A stretch of 64,000 bases of DNA from Temnothorax longispinosus (GCF_030848805.1 NC_092364.1:21185447-21249446), one strand, 5' to 3'. Positions 1-14,812 are shown, counted from the stretch's first letter. Notes: generated from the letters alone by a model not told the origin. Numbers and translations are program-made.

Positions 1-3000
1 ATCACGTACGAAACTCTTGGGCTAACTGCAGTTAAAGACACAAGAGCTTAGGTGGTCACGGTGAGGCTTTATAGTCACCGAGACGATCTGCTTGTGCCCC
101 CTTTTTGCCCCGCCATCGACCGTTTTCTGGAGGTTGAAGGGGAGTATAAATCTTGGACGTTACTCGCGTAATCCGCTAACGAAGCAAAGGGTGGTGGATG
201 GTGGTCGGGGTTTTCTGGTTAGACGATAGGTAGGTGGTAACCGATGGTTCCCCTCGCGTGCACTCGCGCCTCGTGTCTCCCGTGCATCCGCGTGCGCATC
301 TGCGCCCACACGTATCGCGGTATCCTCCGCAGGTGTGTGTACGCGCGCAAGCTTATTAAATTATACACACGCCAGCACTCGCGGAACAGATACAGACAAC
401 AAAGCAGTCAGAAGCTGGAAGGCGCCGCGAGAAACGTACATCAAACGCGAAACCCGAAATCACGGTGTGTCCAGCCTAGAAAGCATGGTTCGTTCGTAAA
501 AAGACATTAAAAAGCGACGAAGTACTCGAAATATATTTGTACAAGTAGAATATTAAGGGTGCGATTTATAGGCAAAACAATTATCCTAAAAGTTACATGC
601 TGAAATGCAGAACGAGATGGTACTTATCTATTCGGATATTTGTGTCAACTACAGGTGTTCGCAATATCATCCATCCCAGGCACGGGTATATATTGAGCAC
701 ACGTAATACGTGTCGCCTATTAGCTATTGCTTACAACTCGCACTTACAATTAGCATTACGCTTTTTCTCGCGGTTCTCACACGCCTCGCGCGTATCTATA
801 TCGCTTAGGAGGTCGAGATGCTTAAACGCATGCCATTTCTCTATGAATTGAATTCATTGCATATTATTAGCATGCTTCTTTTGCTCGCGCAAGAGCTGCT
901 TATACCATTCTCGTGTGATGTATGCACATGCATATCACTTGTCACGGCGCGTGAAATATACGTCTGTGCAGTTTTTACTCTTCCCTATGCAAACAATAAT
1001 AAAAACATTGAAGAAATGATAAAGCACAACGGCAAGTCACATTCTTGCATAAGAGACGTTTGCCTCGAAACTTTCCGCACATAAATAATAACCTAATATT
1101 TTATTCATATATATTTTTCAATTTTTATTTATATACATATATATATTATACATATATATAATAAAACTTAATATGCACATATTAAGTTTGCTTGTAACGG
1201 AAGATCCATATTAATAAAGCGAAAGATGCATATAAGATAATTCACGATACAAATTAAAGTCCGATAGTATTTTTTTTTATACGATCAACTCAAACAAAAT
1301 TTCAACTGAGGTATGCTCAAACTTCGAACCTATCACGCAATTACTCCTATACATGTAGTTATACTCTATCTCTGCTATAGTTAGCTCTCTGCAACTCTTA
1401 CATCCGCATCGCATCTAATGCGAATTGGGCTAATTCGCGCTTGTAGACTCATCCTTGCTCACTGGGATGGAACCACATGCACGTATATCCACACGTGTAC
1501 GTGTGCGCGCGTGTGTCACGCCCACGTACACGCTACGAATCCGCGCGGTGAGATTGAACTTAACGAGGATGCATTGCTCGTCGCCGGGAGAACCGTCATC
1601 ATCTCGCGTCTCGTAACGTCTCGTATAATGCGCGCGCGTCGGGCATCGCCTCGGGATTCAGGATCGCCGCCGCCGGATTCGCCGCGGATCATCGCAGGGC
1701 GTATTCCTTTCACTGCAACGAGCCGATGCAACGCGATTCGCCGCGCCGCGCATTGTCGCGTCGATCCTTGCGACATACCCCGGGCGTAACACCTTAGCAC
1801 ATCCTTCGGTCCTTCGAACGATCAGGATCGCTTGGCGATGACTTCTTCAGGAAGAGACCTTCCTGGTCTCTCGGGCCCAGTTGTGCTGCATGGTGGATCG
1901 TCAAAATAAATTAATTGTCTGACGTATCATCACTGGAGTGAGATTACACAAGCGTCCATAAATATGATTCAATAATATTATAATAAAAATGAAACGACAG
2001 TAATATGAGTGATATCCTGATACCGCATATTTGAGCATTAATATTAACATAATACAGTTTATGATAATATTATATATGGCTACATGTTATATAATTAATT
2101 ATTAATTGACTGTATTACTATATTTGATATAACTTTTACATACAAGATATTATAATTCGTATGGTGTATAATATTTTCTTTTATTTTATTTTTTTTCCTT
2201 AATTGCATGATTTAACGTAGCGATTTTTCCTTCGAAAAAGTTCATCGATCTGGGATTAGAACGTTGGGTTCACTCGATCTATTGGTCCATCATAATGTCT
2301 ATTAAAACTGGGTCGCACCCTACACCTACTCCAGCTCGTAGAAGGCAAAAGATTTTAAAACGAAATAACAAATGTATGAACATAATTACGTGTTTGTTCT
2401 GCATTCTCTGGAGATCTCATGGATAAGTTACGCGTGGGTACCTTGCGACTGAGTATAACTGAGTATCTTGCGACGCATAACTAATAAATAATTATAAGAA
2501 AATAATCGTTTAATAAATATTTCATACGTGACTTCTGCAATGCGCCGTCGATAATCAAAAGATATCGCTATTATGCTAAAAGATTTATTTTCTTTTGTAT
2601 TCTATTAATTAAAAAGGCGTTATAACATATAACAATCTTCTTAAGAGACAAATATCTATCAATTTTACTTCATTATTCAAAAGTTCAATGTTTAACAATA
2701 TAAATAAAACATATTGTGTCCCGATTATTAATTATTTCTATATTTTATAGTACGTTTTATATAATCCTTTTATATAATCCTCACATTGCATTAACAAACT
2801 CACCTACACTTCGAGCAAGCTGAAAGCAGGATGCATCAGGATATAATAGTGAATCTTCGTGATATTTCTCGAGCAAGACCGTGTATTAACGCGTTCTCAT
2901 CCCTTGATTTGTCAGAATATCTCTCCCGTCTCCGGGATGAGCCGAGATACATATCTCTTTGTACAAAAGGGGGTACGTAAAGATGCGGCTGAGGAACAAA

Positions 3001-6000
3001 CATGCGGTTGAACAAAGACATGACAAGCGCAAGACGGCGACTGGAATGAGTCGGTGCTGCACGTTTGACAGGTGGTATTTAAACTAGAATAGGAGAAGAA
3101 GAATCGCGCACATCGTTCGTATTTTCCCAAACACGTTGGTATAACGATGGTATTTGCAGTTTCGCCATTAAATCTCACCGTGTCGGGCTTGCCATACACA
3201 CGCGCACGCGTAGGTGTAACGGAGACAACGTACAAGTCAATTCCGCGGGATTTGTGTTAACTTTTTTTTATCAGCGATATCTCTAATTACACACGGGACA
3301 TCGGCGGAAACATAAATGCCCGTGGAACGTAGGCGAAACCGCGGGATTGCAAACACCCTTTGCTAGTGTTTTCCGCGAAAATCGAGAAAACACTATAATC
3401 ATGTATGTATTGTGCAAATCTTGCAATAATTGTGAACAATTGCAAAAACAGAGAGTATGTAGATAGCAAAATTATCAAATCTTTTCTTCCATTTCATAAA
3501 AGGATTTTAATATGCTGAATATGTTAGAATCAAATAGATATTAGAATTGATAAAATCCGAACACTTAGAAAATATTTGTAATTTGCTTCAATTTTTTCGA
3601 TCTAAATTGATTATTAATTTATTTTCAAAATTAAACTAATTTTTACATTCTTAATTCTGTATAATATTAATATTAACTTAGATGTTACCTGTGTGACATT
3701 TCAAACATGTATTTTCGCATGCATTTAAACAACATCTCTTATCGTCAATTACAATTATCTGCTAACTCACGCTGCAATAAAATGCGGACCTGCATCGCAT
3801 TCTAGGGCAACCCCGGCCAAACAATGACGGCCTTTTTATTTACAAGCTCAAGCACATCTTAGGATGAATCCTATCTTATTGACGCCGAACGAGCCCACCC
3901 TTTCTTTTGTCTCAGTGCTTAGCATTAGCGAGCGAGAATTGTTGCATTGTTTAGTGTACCATGAAGAGGATTACGCTCGCAATTCACTCCGTGAATTACG
4001 GCATCAACCTCGCTTCTCAATAAAACAATTTGTATCTCTGTGGAAAATGAGATACGCATCATAAACTCACTCCTCGCCTACGATTGCCGTCATGTTGAAA
4101 AAGTTATTATGCGCGTGCATATGACTCTGAATATAAATGATTATTCAAATATAAATTGTTATTTAAAATAGTTCTTTTTGAAAATCCTAGTTGTCACTTA
4201 CAAGTTACATCATTTTCTCTCTGTTTCCAATGAAAATTGCATTGAGGCGATATTTAATGTGACGCTCGTGAGGAATTTTCGCAAAAGCTTAGCTATTATC
4301 AGACGCGCGTCTGACATTTGATTCGTTGAGTATAGAACATTGGGTGGCTTCCAGTCGGGACATTTCGACAACGCGTTATTCGCGATACGACGCGCCTCTT
4401 CCTCGCCTAACTCTGGCCCGAGAGCGCAGAAAGGTGTTACCGGAGAGAGCCTCAACAAAAGGCGGCGCCTTGACATTAAAAACTGCTCTTCCCGCGAGAA
4501 ACGCTGGCTTTATTGTGCGGCCGCGGACGCGAACGATGGAGCGCCAGAACAAGAGCCAGATGAAGAGAATAACCTGCCAGTTATGCCGCTGCGGGGTTAC
4601 CCAAGAGGAGGTATAACCCGCCCGCGGATTTACATCTCCGATTCCTGAAAGGGACGCGTTCCTTACCGAGGCCGAAACATCTCCGCGTCTTGCTCGTAGC
4701 GCGCAGCATCTTGCTCCTATCAGGCACGAAATCTTAAACCCGTTGCGCCATTATTCGTTCTTCTCCATCGGTCATGGTCTCACTTTGCAATCTTCGACCC
4801 AAATCTATTCAATTAAGTTTCTGTGATAAGGTCCTCTTAGAATTTAAATTTTTTAGGCATAAATTTCATAAAATGCAGCACGGTCGTGGATCTGATTTTC
4901 ATTTTAGAAAAACTTTAAAATGGAGAATCTCTTTTTGATCTTCGACGAAAAATTTCACGGCGGATTTCGCAATGGAACTTATAGGATCCATGTAAGAGTA
5001 CATGATGAACACGTAATCTAACAAGACTGGGAAATAGAGCAAGACGTAATCCACCAGTTACGCGGGATTACTCAAGAAAAACGCCCTCCGATCTACACTC
5101 CGTTTATTCGTACTCTGACTTAAAAAGCTATTATAGACCATTTCTCCCTAGACAATTGTAGGAATCTATCCTCGCTGCTCGCGTACCTGATAATTCTATG
5201 TTATGAGCCGCATACGTTGTTCCAGTAATCACTATCTCAGGCGCATCTGAATCACACTCGCTCTAGCACTGAACGATAGAACACAAAGAACTGGAAGCTA
5301 AAGGAAATGTTTAATTCTTTCTCAGCAAAGATTCTGGTTTGCTTTTCAGTCTTTTCACGCTACAAACGTAACAAATATTTAAAACGATTTTATTAATTAT
5401 TGTAAAACAAACCTCGATCCAATATTTTAGAAACGAGTCGAAAAGATTAATTATTTTCCACGCAAATAAATTATTTTGCAGTAATATTGAATCCATAAAT
5501 TTCGGTCTAGAAGACGATGGAAAGTTCATAACAACTAACGATTGAAAATTATGGCTTGAAGGTACATAGTATCTGATGGCGGTTCAATCGTATATTACGC
5601 AAAATCGATCTCTCTTCCGACTCGGACGTGAGACCGCCGTCATGCCGTCGCTATCGTGACGTCCAGTATTTATAATACGTAATGAAATATAATCAGGTAA
5701 TAACGCGCGATTTGGTAATGGCGTAAATTCGCGCCTGCCGCTAAAGAAAGGCCCATCAATATAATCTGCCCTCGATATGATCTTCAATTACCGCTTTATA
5801 CAGACCCTTCTCCTTTCTATCTGAAGGATTTCGACCATCAGATCTCTCGCGATCTTCCCTCGTGAATCCTTTGACTTTATCCCGCTCGCGCTATTATGAA
5901 ATGAGCCATCTATTAACGGAATGAAACTTGGAGATTATTTTTACACCGAAGACGCTATTTTATTGCTCAGCAATTTTAGCAGCCACTCTGATGTGTTTAT

Positions 6001-9000
6001 GCGTTTTGTGATTTTGAAATCAAATAGATTCGAAGTCGTAATTGATTCATATAGTTAGGTAGTTTAGATAAGTATTAATAGATTTAGTAGATTTAGTATT
6101 AGTATAGATGTCTAATATAAGTGGTTTCAAAAACATATAGTAGCGTAGTTGTCATTTATACTAAAGACAGAACTACATTTTAAACATATAATTGTATTGA
6201 GTAGAATATCTGCTCGTAAATTCAGCAAAAATTAATGAAAAATTAATTCTCTCTCGTGGATTTATTAACAAAGATTATTATAATTTTTATGAAAAATTTA
6301 GACGAATGATTATTTAATATAATAAATAATCCATAAATTTAGCGCTCCTATATATTATCCTACATATCTTTCACTCGTGTCAGCGTTGATTTATTTAAAC
6401 GCATTCACGATATTAAGCCGATAATGTAACGCTATTGTAATCAAGTGATAATAAGAATAAGATGCGAACGATCACGTTCATCGATCCCGATAGAAGTCTT
6501 CGCGCACGACGGTAAATAGCCCCTCGATTATGAGAGAGGGTTACTCAACTCGCTCAGGGCTCAGCTCGCTCGGCATAATCTGTCGTTAACTCTTGAAAGA
6601 GTTTCATCTCGAGTCGGCCATCGCGGATTTCTTCTTTCTTCCACATTGTACGGCGCGATACATCGCGATCGACGCATCTGCGCCCACCGACATGTGTCTT
6701 TACTTGTTCCCGCGGTCGTGCCTATCAGGACCGCCCACTGAGGATCCAATGATTAAAGACGCTCGTCTCGATATCCGCGCACGAGAACGAGCAGGGAATT
6801 CCTTTCCTCTCGAGCCAGCCAGCGCTTATTATCGCCAATCACTTTTGTTCCCGCGGAGAATCTCAAAGACCAACTCAGTTTTCTCGTTCGTTCGCGAAAA
6901 AAAAATCGCCCGGCATTCGTTAATTAACATACTGCGCTAAGAGAAACATCGGTTGATCACGGTAGTAATGGCGGCCTTTTGAAATGATCGTTCGCGGTTA
7001 AGCATATTAATTAATTTTTAAGACTCGCGATTTCGCGATCCTGCACGTTTGAGCGTGATATGTATGTTTACTGCTTTCGATTATGTCAAGTGAAATAATA
7101 AATATACCAGATAACACATATTTTAATATGTATTTAAAAACTTCTCGGTAAGTATCATCGTATTCAATTTGATTACGTTACGATTCAGTGTGTGCGTGTG
7201 CGTGTGCGCGCGCGCGATAAAAGTTATAAATACAATAAGAGCTTGCAAAATTATAACTTTCTTGAAATATTTGAAACGAATTTATCAATGGTAAAAAAGG
7301 TTATTATGCATAATAACTTTGCAATTAAACATTATGGTTGCAATAAAAATAACGTAGAAAAATCCTTATACGTTTTTAAAATGTTTTTATAAATCGCTTA
7401 TTTGTCATGTAACTTGTACAAAAATACAAATAAATATTTTTTGAAAGTTGTTAAAAAATTTGAGAATAAAAAGAAATAATAATAATTATTATTTCGTTGA
7501 CAGTTAATAGCAAGAAATCTTTGACTATAATATAGCAATACATAATAATTATTTATTGTTCAATTAAAGATACTTTTCTCATCAACGATTATTTCTTCAG
7601 CCATAAAAATGTTCAATTATTGAATTATTATTCAATTATCGGTCCATCTAATATCGATTAATAGCGATATAGTTTGCACGTTACGCTTGTGAATCGCGTT
7701 ACTGGTAATAGGATCGAGATAGCTGGCGGGATAAGAATCTCAATGGATGATTTCCCACCTTTGCGTGCCATCATGAGATGGACGTCACACGGAAAACAGA
7801 GTATTATCGAACATCGCGATCTCGCCCGTTGTTTCCTACGCAACATTACACTAGTATCTAACGATGCACGCCAGTATAAGCGCGAAAAATTGTTGCGATT
7901 TTATTAACGAACGATGCGCGCCGTAATGGTCGTGAGATTTCCTAGAAAATATTTTCCATGTTGATTGAAATGATGCCGCGATACGGCCGAGAATTTTACA
8001 GGGGAATTTTATTACGTCGCGCTCGAAAATTACATCTTAATCGTCGGATCGACGTTAATCAGCGCTATTTGCACTCCTCACGCGAGGACAATAAACGATG
8101 GCTGTTGTATAAACGATACTACTACAATTAATCACGCTATTATTGTTGCTATTAAAACGATGCTATTTTTGTTATCGGAGATCTATTACAGGATGAAGTT
8201 TTCAAAATGTGGACATTGGCATTCTTTACCGAACATTACATTGCATTCAATTCTTGCAATATATCCTCAAACACAGGAAACTCTGTTCAAGCGTAAGCAC
8301 AATGTAGCTTTCTTGATGCCTCTATTCATAGCTTACAACCGCGTAACAATAGATCCATAAATCATACCATAATTCATCGAGCGCGCTATGATATACTCTA
8401 GCCTTGGTACTAATTTTGGGCGATAATGAATTTTGCCGTCATTCTCTCGATAACATTAATATTTATCGTCCGCGCCTACATCTTTTCCTTCGTCGCACGG
8501 ATCTACCGCGTTTCCTCGTCCCGATTTCAAGGCAGTCGCATCGCGATACGCAAAATGTAACGTTAGTTCCTTGAAAGACGCTAATTTCCTGAGAGGAATC
8601 GCGAAAACGTCTCTTCGAGCTCACGTAAGGTCATATCTTTTACCTGATCGCAGCATCCGCAGCCATTTCTATTCACTCCACACCTCCACAAATAGAAACT
8701 CCGGTCGTGTCGTCGAAATTGCTAAACTGGCATGGTGTAAACGCGGCTGTGTACTCGTTGCGTAAGAATAAATGCCAGGGTCTCCTGGCCGGAAATATCT
8801 GGCGCGTATACATGAGAAAACATCGTAAAATATCCCGTCACAACCTTCTTACAGAATCCGCGGAATCCGTGTGACCTAGAGAGTTACGATTTTATAAATT
8901 AAAAGTAGCGTGTCTGCGAGAAGAATGCGACGAATTGATTAGTGCACGAAATCAAATTAAAATCAATATCTTTATAGATATCCCTCTCTCCTTCTTGATG

Positions 9001-9295
9001 CTTATAATATACCTATACAATATTATACCTAAATATAATTCTAGATGAAGGCAATTGTGACTGTCTACAAACATTACATAACTAATTATTTTATCATGCT
9101 AATTAATTTCTGTCTTACTATAGTTGAAGAAATGTATCTCTAAAAATAGCACCTTTACTAAAATATTCGTATACCTAAAAATAACACGTTTTGTTACCTT
9201 GGGCAATAAGTTGTGGTGGATTTATCGGGTCGGCAAATGAATACGCCGGGTTTTTTTTTATATTTATATAATTAAACACTTTATATCTACAGTTT
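1..9295. other. Intergenic region without a supported gene
   Basis: No open frame in this stretch looks like a conserved protein. Three GC-rich patches (about 240-500, 1420-1800 and 4320-4700) have overlapping open frames on both strands. That is what CpG-rich non-coding DNA produces, so they could be promoter or 5' UTR material of genes outside the window, or nothing. The rest is AT-rich with short homopolymer and AT-repeat runs, for example around 1130-1165. A dinucleotide repeat at 7189-7216 is listed separately. I saw no tRNA-like cloverleaf or rRNA. Confidence 0.5.
7189..7216. repeat. Alternating purine-pyrimidine microsatellite
   Basis: A 28-bp run of TG/CG dinucleotides that grades from TG-rich to a pure CG stretch. 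Strictly alternating purine-pyrimidine DNA of this kind can adopt Z-form. No gene is adjacent. Confidence 0.8.
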
Positions 9296-9350
9296 GTGGC
9301 TCGAGAGGTAGGCGCTTTGTCCGAAGATGTTGCTAAATGTTATCGATCGT

Positions 9351-10722
9351 TTATTGTTGGTTTTCGGGCTGCGGGTGGGCTAGAACGTACGCGACGGCCT
9401 TCTGGATCAGCTCGGGCACCTGTGGAGCGATCGGCAGGTGGGAACCCTGCGGATGGAAGCCGTTCTCGTCGGCCGTGTACTGGAGGGCGATAGGGGTGCC
9501 GTCGGGAGCGGTGTACTGATACTGGCCTTGGGCAACGACCGCAGGATCGCCCTTAGGTCCAACGGGCTGCGGCGAGCCTTGCTCGGAAGCGGCAATTCCG
9601 TTCTCTGTCTCATAAGCGTAACTGTAGGATCCTTCCGGCGAGCTGTCCTGCGCGTATTTCAGAATGGCCACCGGCTGCTGTTGCAGCTGCTGTGGGTGTT
9701 GGGCCAGAGCAACGGCGACTAGAGCAAGGGTCACAATCTGAAATAGAAATCAAAATTAAACATAGGTACAATGAGACAAGTGGCGATAATAATTTTTTTT
9801 ATCATTTCTCGAAGATATGAGATAAAGACGTGACTATGACTTTACTTCTGCTTATTATTAGTAGTTGTAAAGAATTTTTATCGATAATTCTAAACGTTGA
9901 ATCTATACCGAGATAAAATAAGAAATGTAAAACAAGATCAGCGATTTGTAATATCATTATTTAGTTATATTATTAATTAACAAGCATGCAAAATATGCCA
10001 ATTAAAAAACGGACTTCCATTGTTTAAGAATCAATGGTGTTATATGTCGATTATGTAAATTCAAAGTAATTGGCCGGAAAGTATAAGAGGCAAAAAATTG
10101 CTACTTTGTGCGCAAAATTATGCGCTGCAAAAAAAGATTACAGGTTTCGTAGCAAATCCGTGAAAAGAAGATTGGATATCATCGAGAGATAAGGGAGTTA
10201 ATAGTTCGTTTATAGGCAAATAATTAAAGGTCCGCTGTTTCCCAACGCGTCTAATCACCATTAATTTATTGCGTTTAATCTGTTATTGCAGTTAACACTC
10301 TATTCTTCCCTCGATTAGTTAGCCAAACATTAATTAGATCACAGAATCGTAACAAGTTGTTTTCGCAATAGTCGGAGAAGATTGAAACGAATGGGGAAAT
10401 CCAGGAATTATTCCGAATGATTAGAGTAGCGTTGATGAATCTAAAAAAAGAAACTAAAAATTTCATAGTTTCTTCTTAATTATATGTCGAAATATGTGCA
10501 GATTATACTAACAAATATTAATCAAATTAAGTTAGTAAAAAAAAATAAAAATTTTGAAAATTTACGCTAGAAAGATACACAGATTCAATTAGAATTTTAT
10601 TAATATTAGTAATAATATTAAATATAGACCAGATATTAATTTTTTACGATTTTAAATTCCCTTATAAGTAGCAGAATTAAAGATAAGGTGAAGACAAATG
10701 CAAAACTCACGAGAAATTTCAT
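9351..10722 (-). CDS. RR-1 type cuticular protein (endocuticle structural glycoprotein-like)
   Basis: Secreted chitin-binding structural protein of the cuticle. Coding exons on the minus strand are 10711-10722 (four codons, MKFL, followed by GTGAGT) and 9351-9737 (preceded by TTTCAG), giving 132 residues. The first ~17 residues form a signal peptide ending in a small-residue run before QHPQQ. The mature chain has a short Gln/Pro-rich start, then an extended Rebers-Riddiford consensus at about residues 30-95: a GSYSYAYETENG start, GQYQYTAPDGTPIALQYTAD in the core and ENGF at the end. This is the soft-cuticle (RR-1) form. The tail is short and ends in PQPENQQ. A signal peptide split by a tiny first exon is common in insect cuticle genes. 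A TATA box lies 88 bp upstream of the ATG. Family assignment is firm; the exact orthologue is not known. Confidence 0.93.
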
Positions 10723-10809
10723 TTTGAAGTGCGGGTGACTCGAATCTGTTGATCCAATGGAGGAGCACGATGAGATTTCGAGTGTGATCGCCATGAGAGC
10801 CCGAATGCG

Positions 10810-10817
10810 CTTTTATA
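10810..10817 (-). promoter_or_regulatory. TATA box of the cuticular protein gene
   Basis: Reading the minus strand, TATAAAAG lies 88 bp before the start codon of the cuticle gene. Candidate initiator-like CA positions follow about 25-35 bp downstream, in a CTCATGGCGATCACACT context. A TATA promoter with a short 5' UTR fits a highly expressed, stage-specific cuticle gene. The transcription start itself is inferred. Confidence 0.7.
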
Positions 10818-13800
10818 CGAAACCGTAGACCCCACTTTCCCTGATCGTAATGGTACCCAAAAACGAGAAAAAGCCAGGGTTCTGTCCAGCCACGGCGGTA
10901 AGAGACGACAAAGAGAAAGAGGGGAAGAGCGAGAGAGAAGACCCCGACTGAAATAGAATCTTCTGCTAAAAGTAATCTCAAGTCGACTTGACCTTTCCAC
11001 GCGACGCCTAAATCGATCGGTTGCATAATAGTCGAGAAACCTGTTGACATTGTATTACTTGTTCGCGCGTCGTCTTTAAGAACTCAACGTTCACGTGGCA
11101 TAGTGCATGTAATGCGGGCGAAATGCAAACGAATCTCAATAACGATAATGCCCCGAGCATGCATCGCAATTTAGAAAGTTTGTTTCGCCCACGATGGAGT
11201 TTCGGTCCACGCGATTTGGAAATTCAGATATTATTTCTTCAAAATTTCTAAATTGTACTCGAACATGAGTTAAGAAACATCTTGTGCATTTAGTAATTTC
11301 ATCAAACAAACCACAAACCAATACAGTTGGATATATTTAATTTGCTTAGGCTTCAAAGGTGAATTTCTCTCCTTTAGAAATGCCGACTATTATTTTGCTA
11401 TTCAATTATTAGAGTTTGAAAAATTTTAGGAAATGCGTGTCACTCTCTAAGAGACATCTTATTTGCAAAACAAACGATCGCGTGTGCATTTTCTTTATAT
11501 CTTCTCGATAAACCTAAATACATTGCTAGACATATTACTCTGACAAATGGGAAGGAAATGCGCTCCGTTGATCCACGATTTACTGATTGTTTGCGAACCG
11601 GTGGCTGCTCGAGCACCAAATCTTACGTTCTATGCTTTACGAGTCTCTTTTGCTTAAAATTTTTAATCAATTACGAATTATATATAAAAATATATATATA
11701 ATAAAAAATATATACTTAAAACAATTACATCTATCAAACGGTTACCTGAATTTTTGCCAATCATATAAATTTAATATAAATTAATTTTAATATGAATAGT
11801 GTATAAAATTTGACGTTATATTCTTTCGAAATAAACTTTCGAAATAAATATAGTTAAGAATAAATTGGCTTGAAATTAATTAAAGGTGGAAACAAAAAGA
11901 ATAATTTGGGAATTATATCTCTGTGTTGTGGCAAATTGCAAAATTATTAAAAGATGGCATCATGGCAGTAAAATTAATGCCGATATGTCTGAGTCATAAA
12001 ATCATAATCGAGAATGATTAATCGCGGGAGGAGATACATGAACGCTGCGGGAGACTTTAATGCCCGTGCTTTCCCTCCTTGTGTCTGTCTCTTTGTCGGC
12101 GCATGGCCGCGACTCCTCCCACTCGCCCATTTACATGTTTTCGAGCGAAATCCACGTGAACAAGGTTGCGCCAAATTATTCAGACGAGTACAGCGAATAT
12201 TACGCCCCACATGCAAAAATTGATGGGCCAAAAAAAAAGATAACGTTATATCTTGTAAAACGCAAATCGATTTGGTGTTACTAAAGCTTTATCTGAAATT
12301 GTTGTAGCGAACGATGAATATGGAATACATGTATACGTATAATAAATTTTTTAAATACCATCTTTTTTCTATATTAAGCTTGGAATCTCCTGCCAGCCGA
12401 TAATTCGTACGGGAGATGAATCCAAGGTGCGTCCGCACGAGCCGGCCTTACGACATCGACCTTGCTTAAAAACGAATGTCTTACATCTAGGCACAGAAGG
12501 CCAACCGTCTTTTTTTCCTATAGCACGAAAAGAGGAGACGAATTTCTCACAGCACTCAAGAACAATTATTGCGATTGCAGCTTACCCGTTGATGAACGAG
12601 CATCAGAGGAATGGACGCGCCGCCGAAGCAGAAAACGAAGATAAAACGCAGTTGGAGTCCTTGTGCTTCCTTCGGTATTACACGCGCGTTACGTCTTCCA
12701 CGATGGCCATTACTCAAGCAAATTGTTTCTGAATGATAGTGCTCGGCCACTCTTGCGTCAGAATTTTCTGAATGAAACTTGGATCTATTCCTGATCCTAT
12801 GAATGAACGCAATCAAATTCATTACCCGACGCATATAAATCGTCACAATGTTTGGTATCAAATCCGACCACACGATCATAATAACAACCGTAATAATGGT
12901 ACAGTGCATTAGTACCATCCATCATCCATCGGATTGATTTAATTCAATTTTTATATTAAGTCTTATATTATTGACCCTCTTTTATCCTGTTTCTCCTATC
13001 GGATGTGCATCTGCAATAAGTTAATATTGCTTTAAGCTAACGACGTTATTGCATTGCGATGCTTCGTAGGCAATCACAGTCTATATCCGATGCTGCGTGA
13101 GAAAATACGTATAATTAATTCTCTCTTTGAACTAGACAACGCAGTGTGAACAAACGTCTACCATAAATGCCGTTGTGACGGCTTAATTATGTGTGATGAC
13201 AGATTGCTATAATGTCAGAATTTCTTGAATCAATCTTTATCTTGTTAAGCTACCGTGTGGTATTCCTCGCAGCTTATTTTCGATGGAACAAAGTGATGCC
13301 AATCAATGTCCGTGCTGAGCGTTTAACCACTCGGCAGCAAACCAACGTTAGCAGTGCCGTAATCGATATCTGCACAACTACTTCATATATAGCCTACAGC
13401 CTATAGCGTTATATAACCATAGAGAACGGTGTGTTTCTGAATATATTATATTCCTCCTTCAATTTTAAAATATATAATTCTGTCGTACAAATTTCTATCA
13501 GTTAATCGCAACTATTGCAGTAAAGATCTTTAACAAATTAATTTGCTAATTAACAAATTATAAAACGATATTTATTTATATCTATTAATTAATTAATTTT
13601 ACTTCAATTTTTTATATGTAAGAACATTAAATATCATTGGGTATTAAATATCATTGTTGTAATTGATGTTAAATATGTTAAGTATTTATAAATGTGTTAA
13701 ATAAAAATGCAATGATAAGATCATCATCGCATGATTCTCAATGTTAAAGTAAATCGTACAGAAAATTATTCATGCAGAAGTGACATTGTCTTCTTCTTGC

Positions 13801-14281
13801 TATTATGAAAATAGATAGCATCGTCATTGGCTGTATGCTGGAACAAATACAAAAATTATTTTTTACTCATTAATCATGCATTCTAATATTTTGTCTTCGC
13901 GGATGTCATGGATATTTGTATGAAATTCATCCCGTTAAAAATGCATTAAACCTTGCTTACAAATGCATCTAATTATAATAAATATGCTTTTGTACAATGA
14001 AGAAGAGATACAAATCAGTGGCTGACACACCTATGACACAAAAGATTAAATTAGTCTCGTAATGATATCGTGAGGCAGTTTTGAGTATTTATAAAAAGAT
14101 GAAACGATCGTCCGCGGTATTCAATGATAGCTCCTAGGCTAAAATTTGTGAATGAATTGCTCTATCACATCTATAGGGGGTTTCAGAATTAAATGTTTTA
14201 ACTTCAAAATATGGATTTAGGACGTCAGAATAAGTAAAAAAAACTCCTCTAGAGATATGTCTGTGTAAACCTTTTATTTAT

Positions 14282-14323
14282 GAGATATTAACATCTAAAG
14301 TTGAGATATTAACATCTAAAGTT
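14282..14323. repeat. Perfect 21-bp tandem duplication
   Basis: The 21-bp unit beginning GAGATATTAACATC occurs twice head to tail with no mismatch. The flanking ~100 bp resembles the edge of an old transposon copy, but no family could be assigned. Confidence 0.85.
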
Positions 14324-14456
14324 ACGAATAAGAATGATCATTAGGTTTTACTAAATAACTTTATTCGTTCACAGAAGTTTTCGTGAAAATTGTAAAATTA
14401 CGATTAACTTGATTTAAATACCAATTACAATAAATTCTTCTTTGCTGAGAATCTTG

Positions 14457-14487
14457 TAATTGTACTTATTGAAAATAAGTACAATTA
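14457..14487. repeat. Perfect 14-bp palindrome with 3-base loop
   Basis: The arm TAATTGTACTTATT is followed by a GAA loop and its exact reverse complement. No surrounding gene or terminator context explains it. Confidence 0.8.
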
Positions 14488-14769
14488 AAATGTGAATAAC
14501 GTGCTGCTGAGCGAGTTCTACTATTGTCTACTAATAGCATTAGTACTTAATAGCGCAATAGACATTTCAATCTATTACTTCACGCGTAAGCTTTATCTAG
14601 AAATCGTTGGCCGGTCAGCGATCAAATCTTCCCGAATTCTTAACAGATGCTAATCTTATCAATCTTGCTATCCTTGCGACCGGCTTTTTGGAGGCCGTAA
14701 TAAAATTCACATGTGTCATCACGCATTAATCTTTATATGATCGTAAATGTAAATTAAATGAATATACAC

Positions 14770-14812
14770 ATATAACGCTATATAAACTATTATGATTTAT
14801 ATAGCGTTATAT
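14770..14812. repeat. Perfect 17-bp inverted repeat with 9-base loop
   Basis: ATATAACGCTATATAAA at 14770-14786 is matched exactly by its reverse complement at 14796-14812. Both arms carry the CGCTATAT core, so this is not simple AT self-complementarity. Confidence 0.8.

Noticed and set aside
1418..1800. Open frames on both strands in a CpG-rich patch
   Set aside because: Both strands are open because of base composition. No domain, and codon use on neither strand looks selected.
9438..9722. Open frame antisense to the cuticular protein
   Set aside because: It is the complement of a GC-rich, Gln/Pro-coding exon. The minus-strand RR-1 protein with its splice sites explains the sequence.
10652..11050. 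132-codon minus-strand frame over the cuticle gene promoter
   Set aside because: It covers the TATA box, the 5' UTR and the first tiny exon in a different frame and has no recognisable domain.
12427..12732. 101-codon plus-strand frame
   Set aside because: No recognisable motif, overlapped by other frames on both strands, no splice or promoter context.
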